From Cytophagales bacterium (GTDB taxonomy: Bacteria; Bacteroidota; Bacteroidia; Cytophagales; Cyclobacteriaceae): a stretch of DNA of 6,055 bases. Of the stretch, positions 1 to 5,967 are shown one piece after another (position 1 is the stretch's first letter; each line of letters starts with the position of its first letter). The notes under the pieces were generated by a model, which had not been told where the DNA came from, did no database searches, and was given only the letters and a program-made list of their open reading frames with translations. The stretch covers positions 1 through 6,055 of the forward strand of contig JAJCYK010000448.1 in assembly GCA_029262935.1 (NCBI GenBank). The letters run 5' to 3'. The position numbers were made by a program, and so were the translations under genes.

Positions 1-455
1 TTCACATAGGCAATAACCGCTTCAATTTCCTCATCGGAAAAGGTGTTGAAAGAGGTCATTACCGTTTTGTTATACTCTTCGTATAGCGCTACCGCATATT
101 CATCACCGCTTGCAATTACGGCTTGGGAGTTTTTTACAAAGGCCTTGATCCAATCCATATCGCGGCGATCGTAAACACCAGCTAAAGCCGGTCCTACCAA
201 CTTTTGGTTAATGGCGTGACAGGCTCTACAGTTTCCTTGAAACAATGCATCACCGGCAGCAATTATTCCTGGGTCAGAAGAAATGCCACCCGGTGAGGTG
301 GCAGCTTCGGCAGGAGGTGGATCAGTAGCTTCGTCGATGGAATCTGTTTGTGCCCAAGCACTACTCACAGATATCACACATAAAAATAAGACGGGAAGTA
401 AACTTAGGTATGCTGAGCGTAGCGTTGCGAACATAAATTTTTTAGACTTTATCAT
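1..455 (-). CDS. Secreted c-type cytochrome, N-terminal part (probable ActA of alternative complex III); 3' end outside window
   Basis: Reading leftwards from the ATG at 455-453 gives 151 uninterrupted codons that run off the left edge. Residues 1-35 form a signal peptide: basic start (MIKSKK), hydrophobic stretch at about 16-32, and a likely cleavage after SSAWA. A Pro/Ala/Glu-rich linker (about 40-62) follows, then a monohaem cytochrome c domain (about 62-151) with the haem-binding motif CRACH at 76-80. M133 is a plausible distal haem ligand. The pattern GDALFQGNCRACH, then VGPAL, then SGDEYA, EEYNKT and MTSF is what I remember from the first domain of ActA, the multihaem subunit of the Bacteroidota quinol:cytochrome c oxidoreductase that passes electrons from quinol to cytochrome oxidase on the periplasmic side. 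Further haem motifs should lie beyond the window; without them a simple periplasmic cytochrome c remains possible. A second in-frame ATG at 434-432 would shorten the signal peptide. The c-type cytochrome call is firm; the ActA assignment is moderate. Confidence 0.8.
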   Translation of the reverse strand, partial: MIKSKKFMFATLRSAYLSLLPVLFLCVISVSSAWAQTDSIDEATDPPPAEAATSPGGISSDPGIIAAGDALFQGNCRACHAINQKLVGPALAGVYDRRDMDWIKAFVKNSQAVIASGDEYAVALYEEYNKTVMTSFNTFSDEEIEAVIAYV

Positions 456-484
456 GAAGGCATCCGGGTCCTTAAGAACTGCCA

Positions 485-515
485 CAAATGTAATATGGCA
501 TTCGTTTATTTCAAA
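485..515 (-). promoter_or_regulatory. Predicted Bacteroidota-type promoter of the cytochrome gene
   Basis: On the minus strand the sequence reads TTTG (515-512), 19 bases, then TACATTTG (492-485). This fits the TTTG / TAnnTTTG consensus and spacing known for the primary sigma factor of Bacteroides and Flavobacterium. Transcription would begin near 478, giving a leader of roughly 23 bases before the ATG at 455. A second TAnnTTTG-like match at 519-512 overlaps the -33 element but has no upstream partner, so it is less likely. Confidence 0.6.
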
Positions 516-833
516 TATATTTTTCACCTAATTATTACTAGGGTAACAGCGGGGGGGTGATACCCCAATATCTGCTTGAATATCATACTGATAGGTCTTT
601 AAACTATGCTTATTTAGAATAATTTTAAATAGCTGAACTTAGGTAAGTTTTTTCGGCTAGTGCAATTGTACTTTAGGGGGAGCATCACTTCTTTGCGTCA
701 ATCACTATAATTTATAATCATAAAAATTAATTGGTAGGTTTGTAAAGATGCCATACTACTGGTTAGTGGGTTCATGCTATTTTCCAGTATTTGTCTGTTT
801 TTTAGGGGATATTTGGTATTTTTTATTAAGATA

Positions 834-866
834 TTGTGAAATAATTGTACATATTTTATATTTTTG
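834..866 (+). promoter_or_regulatory. Candidate promoter of the proBAC operon
   Basis: TTG at 834-836, then 22 bases, then TATTTTTG at 859-866, matches the Flavobacterium-type TTG-N17-23-TAnnTTTG pattern. Initiation would be near 873, about 26 bases before the proB ATG. Another TAnnTTTG match (TAGGTTTG, 735-742) has no well-spaced -33 element and would give a leader of about 150 bases. In DNA this AT-rich such matches arise by chance, so the call is tentative. Confidence 0.4.
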
Positions 867-898
867 CATATTAAACCCCATAGGTTATCGCATATTCC

Positions 899-1930
899 AT
901 GAAACCAATACTGATATTAAAAATCGGCACCGCCTCTATTACGAAAGATAACGGGGACCTGGATCAGGTAGCCATGGTTAACATAACCCGACAGATTGCT
1001 ACCATACATAAAGATTACCATGTTATCATTGTTTCCTCGGGTGCAGTAGGCAACGGCCGGAATTATTTAAGCAATTATCAAGGTAGTATCATTGAAAGGA
1101 AGGCGGCGGCGGCTATCGGCAATCCTTTACTTATTAATAAATACACTCAATTTTTTGCTCCATATGAAATTAGCATCGCTCAAAGTCTTTGCGAGCGACA
1201 GCACTTTGCACACCCAGCACAGTTCAAGCAATTGCAAGCCACTTTTCAGGAGTTATGGAAAAACGACATTATTCCTATTGCAAATGAAAACGATGTGGTT
1301 AGCAATCTGGAGTTAAAATTTTCCGACAACGATGAGTTGGCCACTTTGTTGGCCGTAGGGTTTGGAGCGAACATCTTGCTGTTAGGCACTTCGGTGGATG
1401 GGGTATTAGATCAAAACGATGAGGTCATATCGGAAATTCACTCCATTGATGAATCCATTTTAGGTCTGGCCCGTGCCGAAAAGTCCACATTAGGCTTAGG
1501 AGGAATGAGTACCAAGCTTACTTTCGCCAGGTTAGCCACCAAAATGGGAATTAAGACCGTGATATTCAACAGTCGCAGTCAAGATGCCATAGTCAAAGCG
1601 ATCAACGGTCAATTGGGAACCATCTGTCAACCACAACAAAGTTCGTCCGAAGAGCGCGAGAAGTGGTTGTTAAGTGGTAACATTGTTAGAGGCAAAATTC
1701 AAGTGGACCACGCCACCTGTGAAGCACTAAAGGCCTATGAGGGCTTGCGTCTGGATGGTGTAAAGAAAATCATTGAAAATTTCGAGCGCGGTGAAGTTTT
1801 TGAAATTCTCAATGGAGACCAAGCCTCTTTTGCAGTGGCTCGAGCTATGATCTCCTCCAAAGAAATACTGGAAAAACTGGATGATAAATCTTTCGAAATA
1901 GCTCCCAAATCTGAAATCATATTGTTATAA
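899..1930 (+). CDS. proB: Glutamate 5-kinase, first enzyme of proline synthesis
   Basis: This 343-residue protein phosphorylates L-glutamate with ATP to gamma-glutamyl phosphate in the cytoplasm. Its N-terminal amino-acid-kinase domain (about 1-245) shows the family landmarks in order: LKIGTASIT (7-15, Lys8 and Gly10 of the phosphate-binding loop), VSSGAVGNG (45-53), ANENDVVS (128-135, the usual NENDxV), FSDNDELA (141-148) and LGLGGMSTKL (198-207, the Gly-Gly-Met-x-Thr-Lys loop). The C-terminal part (about 255-343) aligns by eye with the PUA domain of long ProB proteins, with recognisable GKIQVDHAT and FERGEVFEI segments. It ends about 25 residues short of the E. coli enzyme (367), so the domain is somewhat reduced. 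The ATG at 899 places the kinase core within eight residues of the start, as usual; there is no clear Shine-Dalgarno. ProB is normally the proline feedback-inhibited step. It is followed by proA after 46 bases. Confidence 0.95.
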   Translation: MKPILILKIGTASITKDNGDLDQVAMVNITRQIATIHKDYHVIIVSSGAVGNGRNYLSNYQGSIIERKAAAAIGNPLLINKYTQFFAPYEISIAQSLCERQHFAHPAQFKQLQATFQELWKNDIIPIANENDVVSNLELKFSDNDELATLLAVGFGANILLLGTSVDGVLDQNDEVISEIHSIDESILGLARAEKSTLGLGGMSTKLTFARLATKMGIKTVIFNSRSQDAIVKAINGQLGTICQPQQSSSEEREKWLLSGNIVRGKIQVDHATCEALKAYEGLRLDGVKKIIENFERGEVFEILNGDQASFAVARAMISSKEILEKLDDKSFEIAPKSEIILL

Positions 1931-1976
1931 TTAACTGGATTACATTTTGAAGACCACAGAAGAAAATATTCGGGAA

Positions 1977-3227
1977 ATGGAATCAATCTTACCCATACTA
2001 GAAAAGGTACAAGAGGCGTCTCTAGAGTTGCGGACTTTAGGAGACCAAAGAAAGCGTGATATCCTTTATACGCTGGCCACCTTAATCAAAGAAAATAGTG
2101 TAAACATCATTGAAGAAAACCAAAAGGACTTGGTGCGTATGGATGACAGCAATCCTAAAAAAGACCGGTTGCTTCTCAATCATGAACGTATTCAAGGGCT
2201 TGTTGATAGCATTAATCTTATTGCTAAACTGCCTGATCCTACTAATCAAGTAATCAGTACTTTAGAAAAAGACAACGGGCTATCCGTTGAAAAAGTCACC
2301 AGCCCACTAGGAGTTGTCGGCCTTATATATGAATCTCGTCCCAACGTGACCATTGACGTCGCTGCCTTATGCATTCGATCCGGAAATGCCGGCGTGATGC
2401 GCGGGGGTTCTGATGCTTATCATTCCAACAAGTACCTACTTTCATTAATCCATCAAGCGTTGGAGAAAAACCAAATCAATATCAACGCTTTTGCTTTACT
2501 TCCAACCAACCGAAAGTTTGTAAAAGAGATGTTGGAAGCCGACCAGTTTATTGACATCATTATACCCCGGGGCTCACAAGAATTGATTGAATTTGTAAGG
2601 GCTAATTCCAAGGTACCTACCATTGAAACGGGAGCGGGGGTATGTCATACTTATGTAACCGAAAACGCCAACTTACAAAAGGCCGCAAACATTGTAGTTA
2701 ATGCCAAAGTCTCTCGACCTTCGGTCTGTAATGCCTTAGATACTATACTAGTAGATGCCTCTGTAGCCGACCAGTTTTTACCTATGATTATGGAGGGCAT
2801 GAATGAATATCAGGTACAAATTTACGCTGACAAAGCTGCTTATTCCATCTTTGATCGCAACGATTTTCCCCGCATAAAAAGGGCCAACCCGGAAGACTTT
2901 GGGAGGGAGTTCTTGGACTTTAAATGTTCCGTTAGAGTAGTTGAAGGTATGACCTCAGCTCTGGCCCATATCCGAAAACATTCCTCCAAGCACTCTGAAG
3001 CCATTATATCAGAAGATGCCCAGCAATGTGATTTGTTTTTGCAATCCGTGGATGCCGCGGCCGTATATACCAATGCTTCTACCCGCTTCACGGATGGTTC
3101 GGAATTTGGCTTAGGAGCTGAAATCGGAATTTCTACCCAGAAACTTCACGCCCGGGGGCCCTTTGCTTTGGAAAAATTAACTACAGAAAAATGGATCGTT
3201 AGGGGTGATGGGCAAGTAAGGTGGTAG
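1977..3227 (+). CDS. proA: Gamma-glutamyl phosphate reductase (glutamate-5-semialdehyde dehydrogenase)
   Basis: This enzyme reduces gamma-glutamyl phosphate with NADPH to glutamate-5-semialdehyde, the second step of proline synthesis. From the ATG at 1977 the protein has 416 residues, almost identical to E. coli ProA (417). Landmarks in this numbering are: ESRPNVTIDVAALC (119-132) in the cofactor-binding part; IDIIIPRG (192-199); ETGAGVCH (217-224); the catalytic cysteine Cys251 in RPSVCN; and the C-terminal signature STRFTDGSEFGLGAEIG (368-384) followed by STQKLHARGP. The frame stays open upstream to a TAA at 1932-1934, with a possible TTG start at 1947 that would add ten polar residues. I prefer 1977 because ESILPILEKVQEAS then falls where the family normally begins. 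Spacing is 46 bases from proB and 38 bases to proC, consistent with one transcript. Confidence 0.95.
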   Translation: MESILPILEKVQEASLELRTLGDQRKRDILYTLATLIKENSVNIIEENQKDLVRMDDSNPKKDRLLLNHERIQGLVDSINLIAKLPDPTNQVISTLEKDNGLSVEKVTSPLGVVGLIYESRPNVTIDVAALCIRSGNAGVMRGGSDAYHSNKYLLSLIHQALEKNQININAFALLPTNRKFVKEMLEADQFIDIIIPRGSQELIEFVRANSKVPTIETGAGVCHTYVTENANLQKAANIVVNAKVSRPSVCNALDTILVDASVADQFLPMIMEGMNEYQVQIYADKAAYSIFDRNDFPRIKRANPEDFGREFLDFKCSVRVVEGMTSALAHIRKHSSKHSEAIISEDAQQCDLFLQSVDAAAVYTNASTRFTDGSEFGLGAEIGISTQKLHARGPFALEKLTTEKWIVRGDGQVRW

Positions 3228-3265
3228 TTTAAAAATTTAATTCACAGACGTTTTAACCATAAGAC

Positions 3266-4066
3266 ATGAGCGAAAAAGTAGCGATTATTGGCGGTGGGAA
3301 TCTTGGAGCTTCTATAGCTGAGGGTTTTATTAAAGATCACTTCATTAACCCGGAGAACATCGTGGTAACTCGGCGTAAAGTTGAGTTAATCAAGCCTTTA
3401 GCAGAAAAAGGCATCAGAATTACCAGCAGTAATACTGAGGCAGTAGCGTGTTCGGATATCGTGATCTTGGCTGTAAAGCCTAAGCAAACACCTGATATCC
3501 TACAAGAAATCAGTAGCGAGCTCGACCCCAAAAGACATCTGTTGATTTCTGTGGTAACGGGTTTTAGTATCCGTACTATGGCCGAAATCGTGGGGGCTGA
3601 ACTGCCAATATTTCGAGTAATGCCCAATACAGCCATAGCCATTCAGGAGTCCATGTCTTGCATTTCCTCCTCCAAAGCATCGGAAGAACAAGTGCAGACC
3701 ATTACCAAGCTATTTGAAAAACTAGGAAAGGTAGCGGTCATTGATGAAGAATTAATGGAAGCTGCTACTGTACTTGGCGCCTGCGGTATTGCCTTTGCAT
3801 TGCGGTTTATTAGAGCGGCCATTCAAGGAGGGATTGAAATTGGATTCGATTCAAAAACTGCAGAATTAGTTGCTGCCCAAACGGTTAAAGGCGCAGCCTC
3901 TCTTCTTTTTGCCCGAAGGAGACATCCTGAAAGAGAGATTGATATGGTAACTACTCCACAAGGTTGCACCATCGCTGGATTGAATGAAATGGAACATCAG
4001 GGCTTCAGTTCGTCATTAATCAAAGGCGTCGTAACTTCTTACAAAAAGATCGGGAACAGCTTATAA
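3266..4066 (+). CDS. proC: Pyrroline-5-carboxylate reductase, last step of proline synthesis
   Basis: This 266-residue protein (E. coli ProC is 269) reduces 1-pyrroline-5-carboxylate to L-proline with NAD(P)H. The Rossmann nucleotide-binding loop is IGGGNLGASIAEG (8-20), followed by AVKPKQ (69-74) and RVMPNTA (117-123), all characteristic. The helical C-terminal dimerisation domain carries the family signature at about 220-246, here HPEREIDMVTTPQGCT followed by IAGLNEMEHQG. The usual SPGGTT loop reads TPQGCT, which I recall as common in Bacteroidota. The ATG at 3266 starts directly at the first beta strand. No Shine-Dalgarno is visible, and the 38 bases before it are AT-rich and show no obvious terminator, so proC is probably co-transcribed with proBA. 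Its TAA stop abuts the stop of the convergent phosphopantetheinyl transferase gene. Confidence 0.95.
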   Translation: MSEKVAIIGGGNLGASIAEGFIKDHFINPENIVVTRRKVELIKPLAEKGIRITSSNTEAVACSDIVILAVKPKQTPDILQEISSELDPKRHLLISVVTGFSIRTMAEIVGAELPIFRVMPNTAIAIQESMSCISSSKASEEQVQTITKLFEKLGKVAVIDEELMEAATVLGACGIAFALRFIRAAIQGGIEIGFDSKTAELVAAQTVKGAASLLFARRRHPEREIDMVTTPQGCTIAGLNEMEHQGFSSSLIKGVVTSYKKIGNSL

Positions 4067-4723
4067 CCAGGATTCCATTAATCTTTTGTTGTTGATATGC
4101 TGCAGGTCCAAGGCAGGGAGGTGAAGGTTACTGGCAATTGCTCCGCAATAGCCTGGCCCAATGGAGGTTTGCTGGTAATGCCAAAATTTATCATGATAAC
4201 TTACGACACGATCTTTTATTAAAAGATCCGGAAGGGACATTTGTAGTCCTCGTCCATCAGCTTTAATTACGCTTTCTTTAATGGTCCAATATTGGAAAAA
4301 TTTTAACAGTGGGTTCTGATGTTGATGGATTGTAAACCATTGATTATCATTCATTACCCGTTTGAAGTCAGTTAGTACTACCTGCCGTATTTCCTCTATG
4401 TCTCCCCCAATTGTTTGTTTGTCACTCACTACACAAAATACTTTTGTACCTGAATGTGAAATATTAAAATCTCCAGGTAGCGCATGAAAGTGAGGTCGTC
4501 GATTTTCATCGTAGCCAATGCCAGCTTCGAGATGCTCCCATCCCCAATTTTTATTAGTTAGCAGCTGTAATAGCAACAGTCGACCGGATAAGTGCAATTG
4601 TTGGTCCTTTTGGAAATACAATCTTTGGGTAGTTTTCCGGAGAAATTCAGGCGTCTTACGGAGTATTCGATTCCATTGAGCTGGTGGCAAATTTTGAATA
4701 ATATCTGTGGTAGCTACTTGCAA
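4061..4723 (-). CDS. Sfp-type 4'-phosphopantetheinyl transferase; 5' end uncertain
   Basis: The enzyme moves 4'-phosphopantetheine from coenzyme A to a serine of acyl or peptidyl carrier proteins. In the 220-residue frame from the TTG at 4723 the family motifs are present: FNISHSG (86-92), GGDIEEI (106-112, with the Mg-binding acidic pair Asp108 and Glu110) and WTIKESVIKADGRGL (146-160, with Lys149, Glu150 and Lys154). The catalytic core therefore looks intact. No ATG is in frame near the start: Met occurs only at the initiator and again well inside. Two in-frame TAA codons (4729-4724) precede the TTG. Before them, still in frame, an ATG at 4771 begins MIYYWFGVPLFKTP, which resembles the first beta strand expected of this family. 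The gene may thus use TTG and lack that strand, or it may be interrupted. It is convergent with proC and overlaps it by six bases. The carrier protein it serves is not in the window. Confidence 0.85.
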   Translation of the reverse strand: MQVATTDIIQNLPPAQWNRILRKTPEFLRKTTQRLYFQKDQQLHLSGRLLLLQLLTNKNWGWEHLEAGIGYDENRRPHFHALPGDFNISHSGTKVFCVVSDKQTIGGDIEEIRQVVLTDFKRVMNDNQWFTIHQHQNPLLKFFQYWTIKESVIKADGRGLQMSLPDLLIKDRVVSYHDKFWHYQQTSIGPGYCGAIASNLHLPALDLQHINNKRLMESWL

Positions 4724-4771
4724 TTATTATGGAGTTTTAAAAAGAGGCACCCCGAACCAATAGTAAATCAT
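4724..4771 (-). other. In-frame 14-codon upstream segment ending in double TAA, before the phosphopantetheinyl transferase
   Basis: An ATG at 4771-4769 opens MIYYWFGVPLFKTP, closed by TAA TAA at 4729-4724. The next codon is the TTG at 4723 used as the apparent start of the transferase. The segment lies in exactly the same frame as the gene (48 bases, 16 codons). It could be the severed N-terminus of the enzyme, a short leader peptide coupled to downstream translation, or chance. The resemblance to the family's N-terminal beta strand is by eye and short, so I hold it loosely. Confidence 0.4.
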
Positions 4772-4859
4772 TGCGAGGCTTCTGGTACTATATACTTCTT
4801 AAGTTAAATAATTTGTCCAAAAGGTTACATTTTAAGTCATTTCTTGCATGATAATATTG

Positions 4860-4882
4860 CTTAAATTAAGGTGCCTATAGGC
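4860..4882. repeat. Two adjacent perfect palindromes, possible operator
   Basis: CTTAAATTAAG (4860-4870, perfect about a central A) is followed after two bases by GCCTATAGGC (4873-4882, a perfect 10-base palindrome). Side-by-side palindromes in an intergenic region may bind dimeric regulators. The second one is notable because its GC content is higher than its AT-rich surroundings. No function can be assigned from sequence alone. Confidence 0.35.
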
Positions 4883-5063
4883 TTATAAAAATGAACGATC
4901 TGTCATACGGTTAAGAACCAGTAAATTTATTTGCTAGAAATAGCTTAAATTCAATAGATGAAAAGGTTACTTTATCCTGGAAAAGTTATAAATTTAAAAT
5001 AAATAATATAATTTTGACGATTTAGTACCCTAAGCACTATTGCTAGTAGCTTCTTTTGGAACA

Positions 5064-5092
5064 TTGAGGCGCGCTAACTTTAGGTACATTTC
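5064..5092 (+). promoter_or_regulatory. Weak candidate promoter of the polysaccharide export gene
   Basis: TTG at 5064-5066 and TACATTTC at 5085-5092 are 18 bases apart and differ from the TTG / TAnnTTTG consensus by one base (final C for G). The site overlaps an inverted repeat, GTAC at 5084-5087 and 5094-5097. An alternative is TAATTTTG at 5009-5016, an exact -7 match but without a suitable -33 element, which would give a leader of about 190 bases. Confidence 0.25.
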
Positions 5093-5214
5093 CGTACTTG
5101 GGGTAATTAAATACGTAACTTGCCACCAAATGGAAGTTGAAAATGGCTTATTTTTAGGATGACAGATACATCCATAATGCAAAATTGAAATGCACTATTC
5201 TACCCACTACTAAA

Positions 5215-5967
5215 ATGACCTTGAAAAACCTTAATATCAAAACCATTCATTTCGTGCTTGTGCTTGCCATGCTCGTGGTGGGTTGCACTCCAGCTAAAAA
5301 GCAAACCTACTTACAAACAGGTACTTCAGCGGCAATCCCCGACTTTACTAATTTCAAAACTTACCTAGAAAAAAGGAACGAGTACCAGCTACAACCAGGA
5401 GACATTATTTCTATTGAAATTACCAGTTTGACTCCCAGTCAATATGATTTCTTTTCCGCCAGTGAAAACGATATTGAGTTTAACAAAGATCCCCTGTTGT
5501 CCGGGTATTTATTGGATAGCGAAGGATATGTAGTATTACCACATATTGGAAAAGTCTTGGTGAATAACCTTACTGTAAGGGCTGCCCAAGAACAGATCAC
5601 CAAGGTGGTAAGCGACTATTTGGATAGTCCAAATGTTTACATCAGACTGGTGAGTTTTCATTTTACAATTTTGGGAGAGGTTTTACAGCAAGGTAAATAC
5701 AATATTTTTGAGGACAGAATAAATATATTAGAGGCAATTGGATTAGGTGGTGGTTTATCCGAGTATGCGGATTTATCACAAGTCAGAGTTTTACGTACTG
5801 AAAATGGCGTATCGAAAGTAGGGGAACTGGATTTACTGCAAGGCAACCTTCCTACCTCTCCTTTTTACTATTTACAACCAAATGATGTAGTTTTGGTTAG
5901 TCAGTTGAAAACGAAAAACTTTAGAAGAAATCAGTCTTCGAACATTTCGTTGATTCTATTCCGCTAG
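5215..5967 (+). CDS. Wza-like outer-membrane polysaccharide export lipoprotein, C-terminus apparently shortened
   Basis: From the ATG at 5215 the protein has 250 residues. Residues 1-24 are a lipoprotein signal (hydrophobic stretch, then LVVGC), with Cys24 as the lipidated residue. A Poly_export domain follows (about 57-155), with YQLQPGDIISIEI at 58-70, then SEGYVVLPHIGKV and a DSPNVYIRL strand. An SLBB-type beta-grasp segment (about 153-195) carries TILGEVLQQGKYNI and ILEAIGLGGGLSEYADL. The ending YYLQPNDVVLVSQLKTKNFRRNQ is typical of Bacteroidota homologues. Such proteins multimerise in the outer membrane to form the exit channel for capsule or exopolysaccharide, normally paired with a Wzc-like chain-length protein encoded next. 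A TTG at 5185 would add ten residues before the signal peptide and is unlikely. In homologues I remember, the NISLIL segment continues as a hydrophobic C-terminal helix. Here it stops after three more codons (LFR, TAG), just where a GC-rich repeat begins. Confidence 0.9.
   Translation: MTLKNLNIKTIHFVLVLAMLVVGCTPAKKQTYLQTGTSAAIPDFTNFKTYLEKRNEYQLQPGDIISIEITSLTPSQYDFFSASENDIEFNKDPLLSGYLLDSEGYVVLPHIGKVLVNNLTVRAAQEQITKVVSDYLDSPNVYIRLVSFHFTILGEVLQQGKYNIFEDRINILEAIGLGGGLSEYADLSQVRVLRTENGVSKVGELDLLQGNLPTSPFYYLQPNDVVLVSQLKTKNFRRNQSSNISLILFR

Larger units (their letters stand above)
456..898. other. Divergent intergenic region between the cytochrome gene and proB
   Basis: This 443-base AT-rich region separates two divergently transcribed genes and holds a promoter-like site for each. 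It also contains a run of seven G at 551-557 that forms a short hairpin with a run of C (GGGGT 554-558, ACCCC 562-566). A weak AT-rich inverted repeat lies at 611-631 (TATTTA and TAAATA nine bases apart). An open frame of 67 codons at 748-951 is rich in Ile, Tyr and Phe, as expected from translated AT-rich DNA, and overlaps the start of proB, so I do not regard it as a gene. I see no tRNA or other recognisable RNA gene here. Confidence 0.5.
4724..5214. other. Long AT-rich intergenic region upstream of the polysaccharide export gene
   Basis: About 490 bases lie between two divergently transcribed genes. Apart from the upstream segment at 4724-4771, I find no convincing gene. The visible structure is: two adjacent palindromes (4860-4870 and 4873-4882); a 10-mer AAAAGGTTAC present twice in the same orientation (4819-4828 and 4961-4970); and several imperfect promoter-like sites upstream of the export gene. 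These sites include TAATTTTG at 5009-5016 without a clear -33 element, and TTG 5064-5066 with TACATTTC 5085-5092 at 18-base spacing (one mismatch). Long regulatory leaders are common ahead of surface polysaccharide clusters, but no specific known element such as a JUMPstart sequence is recognisable. Confidence 0.5.

Noticed and set aside
283..531. 82-codon plus-strand open frame
   Set aside because: It lies antisense to the cytochrome gene, whose minus-strand frame has a clear signal peptide and CxxCH motif, and it runs through that gene's promoter.
748..951. 67-codon open frame ahead of proB, hydrophobic, looking like a small membrane protein
   Set aside because: Its Phe/Tyr/Ile/Cys-rich composition is what AT-rich non-coding DNA yields, it overlaps proB by 53 bases in another frame, its last third is simply shifted proB, and it covers the likely proB promoter.
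3337..3691. Two minus-strand open frames of 101 and 63 codons
   Set aside because: They are antisense to proC, which has all its family motifs in one frame; neither shows any recognisable domain.
4592..4807. 71-codon plus-strand open frame
   Set aside because: Mostly antisense to the phosphopantetheinyl transferase coding region, with no domain and no start signal.
4958..5002. 14-codon open frame MKRLLYPGKVINLK in the export gene leader
   Set aside because: Too short to support as a gene or leader peptide without conservation data; it also overlaps the repeated 10-mer.
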